Assembly (NCBI GenBank): GCA_017744855.1 | Contig: JAGIAK010000015.1 | Coordinates: 1 to 39,161 of the forward strand | Origin: Microbacterium sp. | Lineage (GTDB): Bacteria; Actinomycetota; Actinomycetes; Actinomycetales; Microbacteriaceae | Direction of reading: 5' to 3' | Length of the DNA: 39,161 nt | Part shown: positions 31,028 through 39,161 of the stretch, piece by piece | How positions within the stretch are numbered: the first letter of the stretch is position 1 | How the letters are laid out: each line of letters opens with the position of its first letter | Made by a program: the position numbers and the translations under genes | The notes under the pieces: model-generated | Told to the model about the DNA's origin: nothing | Databases searched by the model: none | What the model saw: the letters and a program-made list of their open reading frames with translations, nothing else

Positions 31028-33142
31028 GTGGCGCGGAGCATCTACATCACCTCGGCCGAGGGGCACACCGGCAAGTCGACGATCGCCCTGGGAGTGCTCG
31101 ACGCGCTCATGCGGGTCACCCCGAGGGTCGGCGTGTTCCGCCCGATCGCCCGCTCCGTCGCCGAGCGCGACGAGATCCTCGAACTGCTGCTCGCCCACGA
31201 CGGCGTGCAGCTCGACTACGACGACTGCATCGGCGTGAGCTACGACGACGTGCGCGACGATCCGGAGCACGCGCTGTCGACGATCGTCGCGCGCTTCAAG
31301 GCCGTCGAGGCGCAGTGCGACGCCGTGGTGATCGTCGGCAGCGACTACACCGACGTCGCCAGCCCCGCCGAGCTCGGCTACAACGCCCGCATCGCCGCGA
31401 ACCTCGGCGCGCCGGTGCTGCTCGTGCTGTCGGGGCGGGACCAGCAGCGGCAGGCCGAGCAGCTCGGCACCACGACGGCGCGTACCGCGGCCGCCGTGGG
31501 GCAGATCGCCGCCCTCGCGCTCGCCGAGTTGGAGGCCGAGCGGGCGGAGCTGTTCGCCGTGATCGTGAACAGGGCCGACCCCGACGCCCTCGCCGAGATC
31601 GCCGCGGCGGTGTCGGCCGTGCGCCCCGCCCGCGACATGTCGGTGTGGGCGATCCCCGAGGACCGCACCCTCGTGGCGCCGTCGATCCGCGGCATCCTGT
31701 CGGCCGTCGACGGCCGCCTCCTCAAGGGCGATGCCGACCGGCTCGCCCGCGAGGCGCTGACCATCGTCGTCGCCGGCATGTCGATGGTGAACGTGCTGCC
31801 GCGGCTCACCGAGGAGGCGGTGGTCGTCATCCCCGCCGACCGCACCGAGGTGCTGCTCGCGACCCTCCTTGCCGACGCCGCAGGCACCTTCCCGCGCGTG
31901 GCCGGCATCATCCTCAACGGACCCTTCCCGCTGCCGGAGCCGATCGTGCGGCTGCTCGACGGCTTCGCGTCGACGGTGCCGATCATCACGACCGACTACG
32001 GCACCTACGACACCGCGCTGCGCGTGATGGGCGCCCGCGGACGCATCTCGCCCGACTCCCGCGCCCGCTACGACCGTGCGCTCGCGCTGTTCCAGACGCA
32101 CGTCGACTACACGGCGCTGACCACGCAGCTCGGTCTCGCCGAGTCGCGCGTCGTCACGCCGCTCATGTTCGAGTACGGCCTCATCGAGCGCGCCCGCGCC
32201 GACCGCCGCCGCATCGTGCTGCCGGAGGGCGACGACGACCGCATCCTGCAGGCCGCGGCGACGCTGCTCGCCCGCGAGGTCGCCGACCTCACGATCCTCG
32301 GCGACGAGGCTGCCGTGCGCGCCCGTGCGATCGAGCTGGGCATCGACATCGACGCCGCCCAGGTGCTCAGCCCCACCGACCCCGCGCACGTCGAGCGGTT
32401 CGCCGCCGAGTACGCGCGGCTGCGGGCTCACAAGGGCATCACGCTCGCCCAGGCCGCCGACACCGTGACGGACGTCTCCTACTTCGGCACGATGATGGTG
32501 CATCTCGGGCTCGCCGACGGCATGGTCTCGGGCGCCGCGCACACCACGGCGCACACCATCCGTCCGTCCTTCGAGATCATCAAGACGAAGCCGGGCGTCG
32601 AGGTCGTGTCGAGCGTGTTCCTGATGGCGCTCGCCGACCGCGTGCTCGTGTACGGAGACTGCGCGGTGATCCCCGATCCCACGAGCGCGCAGCTCGCCGA
32701 CATCGCGATCTCGTCCGCGGCGACGGCCAGGCAGTTCGGCATCGACCCACGCGTGGCGATGCTCTCGTATTCGACGGGGGAGTCGGGGTCGGGTGCGGAC
32801 GTCGACAAGGTCAGGGCCGCCACCGCCCTCGTGCACGAGCGTGCTCCCGAGCTCCTCGTCGAGGGGCCGATCCAGTACGACGCGGCTGCCGATGCCGCGG
32901 TCGCCAAGGCCAAGCTGCCAGACTCCGCCGTCGCCGGCCGCGCCACGGTGTTCGTCTTCCCCGACCTCAACACGGGCAACAACACGTACAAGGCGGTGCA
33001 GCGCTCGGCGGGCGCCGTGGCCATCGGGCCCGTGCTGCAGGGCCTGAACAAGCCGATCAACGACCTGTCGCGCGGCGCCCTCGTCGACGACATCGTCAAC
33101 ACCGTCGCCATCACGGCGATCCAGGCGCAGGGCCGAAGCTGA
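31028..33142 (+). CDS. pta: Phosphate acetyltransferase
   Basis: Converts acetyl-CoA and phosphate to acetyl phosphate, or the reverse during acetate uptake, 704 aa. This is the long three-domain form: an N-terminal dethiobiotin-synthetase-like P-loop domain (TSAEGHTGKSTIALG), a central DRTGG domain (about residues 220-330) and a C-terminal PTA domain from about residue 385, with VLPEGDDDRILQA and FPDLNTGNNTYK. It works with AckA encoded 0.75 kb downstream. Confidence 0.95.
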   Translation: MARSIYITSAEGHTGKSTIALGVLDALMRVTPRVGVFRPIARSVAERDEILELLLAHDGVQLDYDDCIGVSYDDVRDDPEHALSTIVARFKAVEAQCDAVVIVGSDYTDVASPAELGYNARIAANLGAPVLLVLSGRDQQRQAEQLGTTTARTAAAVGQIAALALAELEAERAELFAVIVNRADPDALAEIAAAVSAVRPARDMSVWAIPEDRTLVAPSIRGILSAVDGRLLKGDADRLAREALTIVVAGMSMVNVLPRLTEEAVVVIPADRTEVLLATLLADAAGTFPRVAGIILNGPFPLPEPIVRLLDGFASTVPIITTDYGTYDTALRVMGARGRISPDSRARYDRALALFQTHVDYTALTTQLGLAESRVVTPLMFEYGLIERARADRRRIVLPEGDDDRILQAAATLLAREVADLTILGDEAAVRARAIELGIDIDAAQVLSPTDPAHVERFAAEYARLRAHKGITLAQAADTVTDVSYFGTMMVHLGLADGMVSGAAHTTAHTIRPSFEIIKTKPGVEVVSSVFLMALADRVLVYGDCAVIPDPTSAQLADIAISSAATARQFGIDPRVAMLSYSTGESGSGADVDKVRAATALVHERAPELLVEGPIQYDAAADAAVAKAKLPDSAVAGRATVFVFPDLNTGNNTYKAVQRSAGAVAIGPVLQGLNKPINDLSRGALVDDIVNTVAITAIQAQGRS

Positions 33143-33156
33143 CCCCGGCACGCCGT

Positions 33157-33162
33157 TAGGCT
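33157..33162 (+). promoter_or_regulatory. -10 box of the gene at 33169 (leaderless type)
   Basis: TAGGCT lies 6 nt before the ATG with no SD between, which suggests that this gene, and perhaps ackA behind it, can be expressed apart from pta. Confidence 0.5.
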
Positions 33163-33168
33163 TCTCGC

Positions 33169-33888
33169 ATGACGACGACGACCGCGGAGATCCATCAGCA
33201 GCTCTCGACGCCCGAGGCGTTCGCCAAGGCGGTGTCGCCCAAGCGCACCGCATACGGCTTCGCGATCACCGCTCTCGTGCTCAGCGCGATCGGCCTCGCC
33301 ATGAACCTGTTCCAGCTGGGCTCCGCGAGCGACTGGCGGTGGCGGCTGATGTTCCGGTACTTCTTCGATGCGCAGGCGATCGAGTTCACCGGCAGCAGCT
33401 CGGGTCGGGCGGAGGTGTGGCGCTTCCTGTACGTGTGGGGGCCCGTCGTGCTCATCCCGCTGGCCGTCGTCCTGCTCATCGTGCACTTCTCCACCCGTCG
33501 CAGCGCAGGAGCCGCCCTGTTCGCCGACTTCCAGGCGCGCGGCTGGGTTGCCTGGCAGCTGCTCCCTGGCCTCACGGTGCGCAACGGCAACAGCACGGTG
33601 GGCGTCGCGCTCCTCTCGCACCCCAGCATCCCGCTCCCCGAGTTCGAGGCTGCGGTGCGCCGCTACGCCGACCACCTCGCCACCCTCGACAAGAAGTCCC
33701 TCAAGGCCGTCTCGGCCGCCGCGCTGAAGGCGAAGGTGCTGAACGGCGTCAGCGCCACCGTGCTGTCGCCCGAACTCCCGGCGGCGATGCTCGCCACCCA
33801 GGTCGTCGGCAACGTGCCCTACGTGATCGTCGTCCCGCCCCTCGTGGCGGGCAGGGGCTCGCTGCAGGTGCTCCCCATCAAGCTCTGA
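33169..33888 (+). CDS. Unrecognised membrane protein between pta and ackA
   Basis: A 239-aa protein that I cannot place in a family. It has a hydrophilic N-terminus of about 25 residues, two membrane helices (about residues 29-48 and 88-107) with a charged 40-residue loop, and a C-terminal soluble half of about 130 residues that begins FADFQARGWVAWQLLPGL and includes a VVPPLVAGRG segment near the end. It ends 7 nt before ackA, so it is probably cotranscribed with ackA. Its own -10 box lies directly upstream. Confidence 0.75.
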   Translation: MTTTTAEIHQQLSTPEAFAKAVSPKRTAYGFAITALVLSAIGLAMNLFQLGSASDWRWRLMFRYFFDAQAIEFTGSSSGRAEVWRFLYVWGPVVLIPLAVVLLIVHFSTRRSAGAALFADFQARGWVAWQLLPGLTVRNGNSTVGVALLSHPSIPLPEFEAAVRRYADHLATLDKKSLKAVSAAALKAKVLNGVSATVLSPELPAAMLATQVVGNVPYVIVVPPLVAGRGSLQVLPIKL

Positions 33889-33895
33889 GGCCGTC

Positions 33896-35116
33896 ATGAG
33901 CACGATCCTCGTCATCAACAGCGGCTCGTCGTCGCTGAAGTACAGCCTCATCGACGTCGAGCACGAGCGGGAGCTCGCGGGAGGGCTGATCGAGCGCATC
34001 GGCCAGGAGTCCAGCCCCGTCGCGCACACGGTGCGGCAGTGGGCGGATGAGGATGCCGTGCCGGCGATGCTCGACGCCACGTACCGCAGCGAACGGCGGA
34101 TCGCCGATCACGACGAGGCGTTCGCGGTGATGCGCGAGCAGCTCGTCGCGCACGGTCCGTCGCTGATCGAGCACCCGCCGGTCGCCGTCGGCCACCGCGT
34201 CGTGCACGGCGGGGCGCGGTTCTTCGCGCCGACCCTCGTCGATGCAGACGTCGAGCGGCAGATCGAGGAGCTCTCCGTGCTCGCTCCGCTGCACAACCCC
34301 GCCAACCTCGCCGGCATCCGCGCGGCGAAGGCCGCGTTCGGCGATGTGCCGCACGTCGCCGTGTTCGACACGGCGTTCCACCAGACGCTGCCGCCGGCCG
34401 CATACACGTACGCGATCGACGCGGACCTCGCCCGCGCGCACAGGGTGCGGCGCTACGGCTTCCACGGCACCAGCCACCAGTTCGTCAGCGAGGCTGCCGC
34501 GGCGTTCCTCGGGCGCGACCTGCGCTCCCTCCGGCAGCTCGTGTTCCACCTCGGCAACGGCGCGTCGGTGACGGCGATCGACGGCGGCCGGTCGGTGGAG
34601 ACGTCGATGGGTCTCACCCCGCTCGAGGGGCTCGTGATGGGCACCCGCTCGGGCGACATCGACCCGGCCGCGCTGGTGCACCTGTCGCGTCGCGCCGGCC
34701 TCTCCGTCGACGAGCTCGACGCGATGCTGAACACCGGCAGCGGGCTGAAGGGGCTCGCCGGGCGCAGCGACATGCGCGACATCCTCGCCGGGCGCGAGGA
34801 GGGGGACGAGGCGGCGACGCTCGCCTTCGACGTCTACATCCACCGACTGCGCGCCTACGCCGGCGCGTACATCGCGCAGCTCGGCGGCGTCGACGTGATC
34901 TCCTTCACTGCGGGGGTCGGCGAGAACGCCGCCGCCGTGCGCGCCGAGTCGATGGCGACCCTGGGATTCGCGGGCGTCGAGATCGACCCCGCGCGCAACG
35001 AGGCCCGGGAGCGCGGCATCCGTCGCATCTCCACGGACGCGTCGCGCGTGATCGTGCTCGTGGTGCCGACGAACGAGGAGCTGCAGATCGCCAGGCAGAC
35101 CGCCGCGCTGCTCTGA
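33896..35116 (+). CDS. ackA: Acetate kinase
   Basis: Makes ATP and acetate from acetyl phosphate and ADP, completing the Pta-AckA route, 406 aa. Family motifs are intact: LVINSGSSSLKYSL at the N-terminus, YGFHGTSHQFVS near residue 190, HLGNGASVTAIDGG near residue 220 and SFTAGVGENAA near the C-terminus. The ATG is 7 nt after the preceding stop; no strong SD is visible, so coupling to the upstream gene is likely. Confidence 0.95.
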   Translation: MSTILVINSGSSSLKYSLIDVEHERELAGGLIERIGQESSPVAHTVRQWADEDAVPAMLDATYRSERRIADHDEAFAVMREQLVAHGPSLIEHPPVAVGHRVVHGGARFFAPTLVDADVERQIEELSVLAPLHNPANLAGIRAAKAAFGDVPHVAVFDTAFHQTLPPAAYTYAIDADLARAHRVRRYGFHGTSHQFVSEAAAAFLGRDLRSLRQLVFHLGNGASVTAIDGGRSVETSMGLTPLEGLVMGTRSGDIDPAALVHLSRRAGLSVDELDAMLNTGSGLKGLAGRSDMRDILAGREEGDEAATLAFDVYIHRLRAYAGAYIAQLGGVDVISFTAGVGENAAAVRAESMATLGFAGVEIDPARNEARERGIRRISTDASRVIVLVVPTNEELQIARQTAALL

Positions 35117-35154
35117 CGCGTGCCGCGGGGGTTACGTCGCCCCATCGGCGCGAC

Positions 35155-35160
35155 TACGCT
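35155..35160 (+). promoter_or_regulatory. -10 box of the beta-PGM/GH65 pair
   Basis: TACGCT lies about 55 nt before GTG 35215. The leader contains GGAGGT at 35205-35210. Confidence 0.45.
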
Positions 35161-35214
35161 GGCACGTGGCACGGAGAGGTGCCGACCCCCTCGCCCCTTC
35201 TCCCGGAGGTTGCC

Positions 35215-36072
35215 GTGCCCGACGCCCTTCCCGACCTGTTCCGCGCACAGGGAGTGCTCTTCGACCTCGACGGCGTGCTGACGCCGACCGCCGAGGTGCA
35301 CATGCGTGCCTGGAAGGCGGTGTTCGACGACGTCTTCGCCGCCTGGGACATCGAGCCGCCCTACACGGATGCCGACTACTTCGACTACGTCGACGGCAAG
35401 AAGCGCTACGACGGGGTCTCCAGCCTGCTCCGCCACCGCAACGTCGAGATCCCATGGGGGAGCGTCGACGATCCGCCGGAGGCCGACACCGTGTGCGGCA
35501 TCGGCAACCGCAAGAACGCCGCCTTCGCCGCCTCCCTCCGCGCCGAGGGCATCGCCCCGTTCCCCGGCTCGCTCGCCCTCGTGCAGGCGCTGCACGCCGC
35601 GGGAGTCCCGCTCGGCGTGGTGTCGAGCTCGAAGAACGCGGAGGAGGTGCTGGCCGCCGCCGGCATCCGCTCGTACTTCCGCGTCGTCGTGGACGGTGTG
35701 GTGGCCGAGAGGGAGTCGCTGGCGTCGAAGCCGGCGCCCGACATGTTCCGCGCCGGTGCCGTCGCCCTCGGCGTCGACCCTGCCCTGAGCGTCGCCGTCG
35801 AGGATGCCACGTCTGGCGTCGCCTCAGCGGCGGCCGCCGGCTTCGGCGCGGTGGTCGGCGTCGATCGCGGCGCAGGGGCCGACGCGCTCCGCGAGGTCGG
35901 CGCGACCGTCGTGGTCGACGACCTCGACGCCTTCCCGACGACGGATGCTGCGGCATCCGCGTCGGCGGAATCCGACTCGGCGGCATCCGCGTCGGCAGCA
36001 TCCGACTCCGCAGCTCCCACAGAATCCGCAGCATCCATCGACTCCGCATCCGACTCCGAGGAGACCGCATGA
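35215..36072 (+). CDS. Beta-phosphoglucomutase-like HAD phosphatase with Ser/Ala tail
   Basis: HAD-superfamily enzyme, 285 aa, likely converting beta-glucose 1-phosphate from the adjacent GH65 phosphorylase into glucose 6-phosphate. The nucleophile motif LFDLDGVLTPTAEVHMRAW lies near residue 15, motif II VVSSSKN follows, and the Lys and acidic metal site are in SKPAPDMF and VEDATSG. GTG 35215 is chosen for its GGAGG SD; GTG 35179 would add 12 residues. The last 45 residues are a low-complexity Ala/Ser/Asp tail encoded by a 30-bp repeat, unlike usual family members. It overlaps the GH65 gene by 4 nt. Confidence 0.85.
   Translation: MPDALPDLFRAQGVLFDLDGVLTPTAEVHMRAWKAVFDDVFAAWDIEPPYTDADYFDYVDGKKRYDGVSSLLRHRNVEIPWGSVDDPPEADTVCGIGNRKNAAFAASLRAEGIAPFPGSLALVQALHAAGVPLGVVSSSKNAEEVLAAAGIRSYFRVVVDGVVAERESLASKPAPDMFRAGAVALGVDPALSVAVEDATSGVASAAAAGFGAVVGVDRGAGADALREVGATVVVDDLDAFPTTDAAASASAESDSAASASAASDSAAPTESAASIDSASDSEETA
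35950..36009 (+). repeat. 30-bp imperfect tandem repeat, two copies
   Basis: Copies at 35950-35979 and 35980-36009 begin with the same 17 nt, GCGGCATCCGCGTCGGC, and encode AASASAESDS and AASASAASDS in the tail of the beta-PGM-like protein. Further degenerate GCATCCGACTCC units follow to 36060. Confidence 0.75.
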
Positions 36073-38552
36073 TCGACCGCGACCGCTTCCCCGTCGACCC
36101 CTGGCGCCTGGTCGAGACGCGCTACTCCGAGGACGGCGTCGGCGAGACGCTGTTCGGCGTCGGCAACGGCTATCTCGGTCTGCGCGGCAACCACATCGAG
36201 GGGCGCGGCGCGCACGAGCACGGCACCTTCATCAACGGGCTGCACGAGACGTGGCCGATCCGGCACGCCGAGCAGGCGTACGGGTTCGCCGAGGTCGGAC
36301 AGACCATCGTGAACGCGCCGGACGCCAAGGTCATGCGCGTCTACGTCGACGACGAGCCGATCTCCTTCGACGACGCCGACGTGCGCGAGTACCGCCGCAC
36401 GCTCGACATGCGCACCGGCGTGCTGGAGCGGGTCGTGGTGTGGGAGACGCCGTCGGGCAAGCGCGTGCGCATCCGCGACGAGCGCATCGTGAGCTTCGAG
36501 GAGCGCCACCTCGCGGTCCTCCGCCTCGAGGTGGTCGTCGAGAACTCCGACGCCCCGGTCACCGTGAGCTGCCAGCTGCTCAACCGTCAGGACGGCGCCG
36601 GAGTGTACGCGGGCACCCCCGCCGAAGCGAAGGGCGCCGGATTCGACCCCCGCAAGGCCGAGAAGATCGCCGAGCGGGTGCTCGAACCCGCGGAGCACTG
36701 GCAGGACGGGCTGCGCTCCGCCCTGTCGTACCGGGTCGCGGCATCCGGGATGACGGTCGCCGTCGTGGCCGACCACGTCGTCGAGACCGAGAACGAGTAC
36801 AGCGCCCGCACCCTGATCGAGGCGGACATCGCCAAGAACGTGTTCCGCGTGCAGGCGAAGGCCGGGGTGCCGATCCGCATCACCAAGCTGGTCAGCTACC
36901 ACACGTCCCGCGGCGTGCCCCCGCGGGAGCTCGTCGACCGCTGCCGCCGCTCGCTCGACCGCGTCGTCGTCGAGGGTGTCGACGAGCAGTTCCGCCGCCA
37001 GGAGGCCTGGCTCGCCGCGTTCTGGGAGCGCAGCGACGTGCAGATCGGCGGGCGCGACGACCTGCAGCAGGCGACCCGCTGGTGCCTTCTGCAGCTGGCG
37101 CAGGCGTCGGCGCGCGCCGACGGCACCGGCGTCGCCGCCAAGGGCGTCTCCGGCTCCGGCTACAGCGGCCACTACTTCTGGGACACCGAGATCTATGTGC
37201 TCCCATTCCTCACGTACACCTCTCCGCAGTGGGCGCGCAACGCCCTCCGTGCGCGCGTGCTCATGCTGCCGGCCGCGCGGCGTCGCGCCGCTCAGCTGAA
37301 CGAGGCGGGCGCGCTGTTCCCGTGGCGCACCATCAACGGCGAGGAGGCGTCGGCGTACTACGCGGCCGGTACCGCGCAGTACCACATCAACGCCGACGTG
37401 AGCTTCGCTCTGGGCAAGTACGTGCGCGCGACCGGCGACGAGGAGTTCCTGCGTCGCGAGGGCGCGGACATCGCGATCGAGACGGCGCGGTTGTGGGCGA
37501 CCCTCGGGTTCTGGCGCTCGTCCGCCGACGCGGGGGAGACGTTCCACATCCACGGCGTCACGGGACCGGACGAGTACACCACGGTCGTGAACGACAACCT
37601 GTACACGAACGTGATGGCGCGCTACAACCTCCGTTACGCCGCGAAGGTCGTGCAGGAGATCCACGACGTGTTCCCCGACGACTACGCGCAGCTGGTGGAG
37701 CGCACGGGGCTCATGCCCGGTGAGGCGGCCGAGTGGGAGCGCGCCGCCGCGGCCATGTTCATCCCGTACAGCGACGCCCTCGGCATCCACCCCCAGGACT
37801 CGCTGTTCCTGGAGCGGGAGGTGTGGGACCTCGCGCACACGCCGCGGGAGCAGCGTCCGTTGCTGCTGCACTTCCACCCGCTGGTGATCTACCGGTTCCA
37901 GGTGCTCAAGCAGGCGGATGTCGTGCTCGCGCTGTTCCTGCAGGGCAACCACTTCTCCGCCGAGGAGAAGCGCGCGGACTTCGACTATTACGACCCGCTG
38001 ACCACCGGCGACTCCACGCTCTCGGCCGTGGTGCAGTCGATCATGGCCGCCGAGGTGGGCTACCAGGACCTCGCCCTGGAGTACTTCGAGCAGTCGATCT
38101 TCGTCGACCTGCACGACCTGCACCACAACGCGGCCGACGGTGTGCACGTCGCATCGGCCGGCGGGGTGTGGACCGCACTGGTCTGCGGTTTCGGCGGCAT
38201 GCGCGACTACGGCGGGGAGCTGAGCTTCGACCCGCGTCTCCCGGCGGACTGGCCGTCGCTGTCGTTCCCGCTGCAGTGGCAGGGGTCGTCGCTGCGGGTC
38301 ACGGTCACCAGGGGCGAGTTGCGGATGCAGGTGTTCTCGGGGCCGCCGGTGCCGTTCACGGTGCGCGACACCGCGTACATCGCCAGCGTCGATGACGAGG
38401 TCGTCGTGCCGCTGCCCGACCAGGGGCCGATCATCGCGGGGCGGCCGACGCTGCGGCAGTTCGAGGGTGCCCGCCGCGACGACGGCACGCGTCTGTCGGC
38501 GTCGGTGCCTGTCATCACGACGGCGATCCCCGTGATCGAGGTCGAGGACTGA
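36069..38552 (+). CDS. GH65-family disaccharide phosphorylase
   Basis: Glycoside hydrolase family 65 enzyme, 827 aa, probably a phosphorylase that splits maltose, trehalose, kojibiose or a related alpha-glucoside with phosphate to give beta-glucose 1-phosphate. It has an N-terminal beta-sandwich (about residues 1-270), a helical barrel with the catalytic Glu502 in HGVTGPDEYTTVVND, the phosphate-site LKQADVVLAL near residue 613 and a C-terminal beta domain. The overlap with the beta-PGM gene is the classic pairing for this pathway. The ABC importer at the left end of the window could supply substrate. Exact specificity is not clear from sequence. Confidence 0.92.
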   Translation: MIDRDRFPVDPWRLVETRYSEDGVGETLFGVGNGYLGLRGNHIEGRGAHEHGTFINGLHETWPIRHAEQAYGFAEVGQTIVNAPDAKVMRVYVDDEPISFDDADVREYRRTLDMRTGVLERVVVWETPSGKRVRIRDERIVSFEERHLAVLRLEVVVENSDAPVTVSCQLLNRQDGAGVYAGTPAEAKGAGFDPRKAEKIAERVLEPAEHWQDGLRSALSYRVAASGMTVAVVADHVVETENEYSARTLIEADIAKNVFRVQAKAGVPIRITKLVSYHTSRGVPPRELVDRCRRSLDRVVVEGVDEQFRRQEAWLAAFWERSDVQIGGRDDLQQATRWCLLQLAQASARADGTGVAAKGVSGSGYSGHYFWDTEIYVLPFLTYTSPQWARNALRARVLMLPAARRRAAQLNEAGALFPWRTINGEEASAYYAAGTAQYHINADVSFALGKYVRATGDEEFLRREGADIAIETARLWATLGFWRSSADAGETFHIHGVTGPDEYTTVVNDNLYTNVMARYNLRYAAKVVQEIHDVFPDDYAQLVERTGLMPGEAAEWERAAAAMFIPYSDALGIHPQDSLFLEREVWDLAHTPREQRPLLLHFHPLVIYRFQVLKQADVVLALFLQGNHFSAEEKRADFDYYDPLTTGDSTLSAVVQSIMAAEVGYQDLALEYFEQSIFVDLHDLHHNAADGVHVASAGGVWTALVCGFGGMRDYGGELSFDPRLPADWPSLSFPLQWQGSSLRVTVTRGELRMQVFSGPPVPFTVRDTAYIASVDDEVVVPLPDQGPIIAGRPTLRQFEGARRDDGTRLSASVPVITTAIPVIEVED

Positions 38553-38554
38553 TC

Positions 38555-38576
38555 GCGAGCCGCGGCAGCGGTTCGC
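38555..38576 (+). terminator. Hairpin after GH65 gene
   Basis: GCGAGCCGC and GCGGTTCGC form a 9-bp stem (one G-U) with loop GGCA, 2 nt after the stop codon. No T run follows. Confidence 0.5.
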
Positions 38577-38611
38577 GCCGCTGAGGTCGTCGACACCCCA
38601 TGGGTGACTTC

Positions 38612-38693
38612 GCCGACGCCCCACCTGGCCGCCGACGCCCCACCTGAGGGACGTCGCTCAGGTGGGGCGTCGTCGCGCAGGTGGGGCGTCGGC
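38612..38693. repeat. Four-copy symmetric repeat between GH65 and dnaX
   Basis: GCCGACGCCCCACCTG occurs at 38612-38627 and 38631-38646. Its reverse complement occurs in full at 38678-38693 and without the last two bases at 38659-38672. The two pairs nest into one long imperfect hairpin of about 82 nt. It is noncoding. It could be a REP-like or MITE-like element or a strong bidirectional terminator. Confidence 0.8.
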
Positions 38694-38767
38694 GGGCGGC
38701 GGGTGGGGAGCGGATGCCGCGGGCGGCGAGCTTGCGCCGGGGAATGCCGAGTGTCCGTGGCACGCCG

Positions 38768-38773
38768 TAGGCT
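38768..38773 (+). promoter_or_regulatory. -10 box of dnaX (leaderless type)
   Basis: TAGGCT lies 6 nt before the GTG start with no SD between. Confidence 0.55.
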
Positions 38774-38779
38774 GGTCTG

Positions 38780-39161
38780 GTGACTACAGCCCTCTATCGC
38801 CGCTACCGGCCCGAGTCGTTCGGCGAGATGATCGGGCAGTCGCAGGTGACCGATCCGTTGATGACCGCTCTGCGCGGCGACCGGGTCGGCCACGCCTACC
38901 TCTTCTCCGGCCCCCGCGGCTGCGGCAAGACGACCTCGGCCCGCATCCTCGCGCGCTGCCTCAACTGCGCCGAGGGCCCGACCGACGTGCCCTGCGGCAC
39001 GTGCGACAGCTGCGTCGAGCTGTCCCGCGACGGCGGCGGATCGCTCGACGTCGTCGAGATCGACGCGGCCAGCCACAACGGCGTCGACGACGCGCGCGAC
39101 CTGCGCGAGCGCGCCACGTTCGCCCCGAGCCGCGACCGCTACAAGATCTTCATCCTCGACG
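38780..39161 (+). CDS. dnaX: DNA polymerase III subunit gamma/tau, N-terminal part
   Basis: Clamp-loader ATPase of the replication machine; only the first 127 codons are in the window and the frame is open at the edge. It begins TTALYRRYRPESFGEMIGQ, with Walker A FSGPRGCGKTT near residue 38 and the four zinc Cys in CLNC...CGTCDSC near residues 57-75. EIDAASHNGVDDARDLRERA follows and the piece ends just in the Walker B strand. GTG 38780 is directly preceded by the -10 box. Confidence 0.95.
   Translation, partial: MTTALYRRYRPESFGEMIGQSQVTDPLMTALRGDRVGHAYLFSGPRGCGKTTSARILARCLNCAEGPTDVPCGTCDSCVELSRDGGGSLDVVEIDAASHNGVDDARDLRERATFAPSRDRYKIFILD

Noticed and set aside
35406..38624. 1072-residue minus-strand frame over GH65
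   Set aside because: Antisense to a fully conserved GH65 protein and of low-complexity composition.
38612..38693. CRISPR array
   Set aside because: The repeats are inverted as well as direct, spacers are only 3-12 nt, and no cas genes are present.

Overview
The window is one contiguous piece of a high-GC actinobacterial chromosome, most likely Microbacterium or a close Microbacteriaceae relative. The evidence is the codon use, the small Microbacteriaceae-type protein at 7904-8242, many GTG starts, -10 boxes of the form TAG(A/G/T)CT placed 6-7 nt before start codons, and a daptide-type peptide cluster, a class first described from Microbacterium paraoxydans. Nothing in it looks like a phage, plasmid or insertion sequence.

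Left arm (1-10,060). An alpha-glucoside-type ABC importer (lipoprotein plus two permeases, no ATPase) sits behind LacI-style palindromic operators. It is followed by metB, a Bcr/CflA-type efflux pump behind an 18-bp palindrome, a PAP2 phosphatase, a GNAT acetyltransferase, a small DUF-type protein, tRNA-Ser(GGA) on the minus strand, a DUF4406-type protein divergent from a DeoR regulator, and a small two-helix membrane protein.

Centre (10,135-21,129). This is the most interesting part: an apparently single operon for a daptide-class RiPP. The order is RiPP-recognition protein (mpaC-like), class III aminotransferase (mpaD-like), Fe-ADH-fold oxidative decarboxylase (mpaB-like), three short precursor genes that all encode a C-terminal Thr, methyltransferase (mpaM-like), a YcaO protein, an intramembrane M50 metalloprotease with an N-terminal PqqD-like segment (mpaP-like), an APH-type kinase-like protein, and an ABC exporter (one ATPase, two permeases). 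By the published daptide pathway, MpaB decarboxylates the C-terminal Thr to a ketone, MpaD aminates it and MpaM dimethylates the amine. MpaP would then remove the leader and the ABC proteins would export the peptides or give immunity. The YcaO and the kinase-like protein are not in the minimal daptide set as I know it and could add further modifications. Most junctions are 1-4 nt overlaps, which implies translational coupling.

Right arm (21,147-39,161). It holds trhO (tRNA U34 hydroxylation), a minus-strand moxR / DUF58 / transglutaminase operon, a large minus-strand SF2 helicase with an unusual membrane-like segment, the small SRP RNA, a rhomboid protease, a lysozyme-like secreted protein, pta and ackA with an unrecognised membrane protein gene between them, a beta-phosphoglucomutase-like gene overlapping a GH65 disaccharide phosphorylase gene, a symmetric four-copy repeat, and the start of dnaX, cut by the window end. 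The GH65/beta-PGM pair would degrade the kind of alpha-glucoside that the importer at the left edge could bring in.
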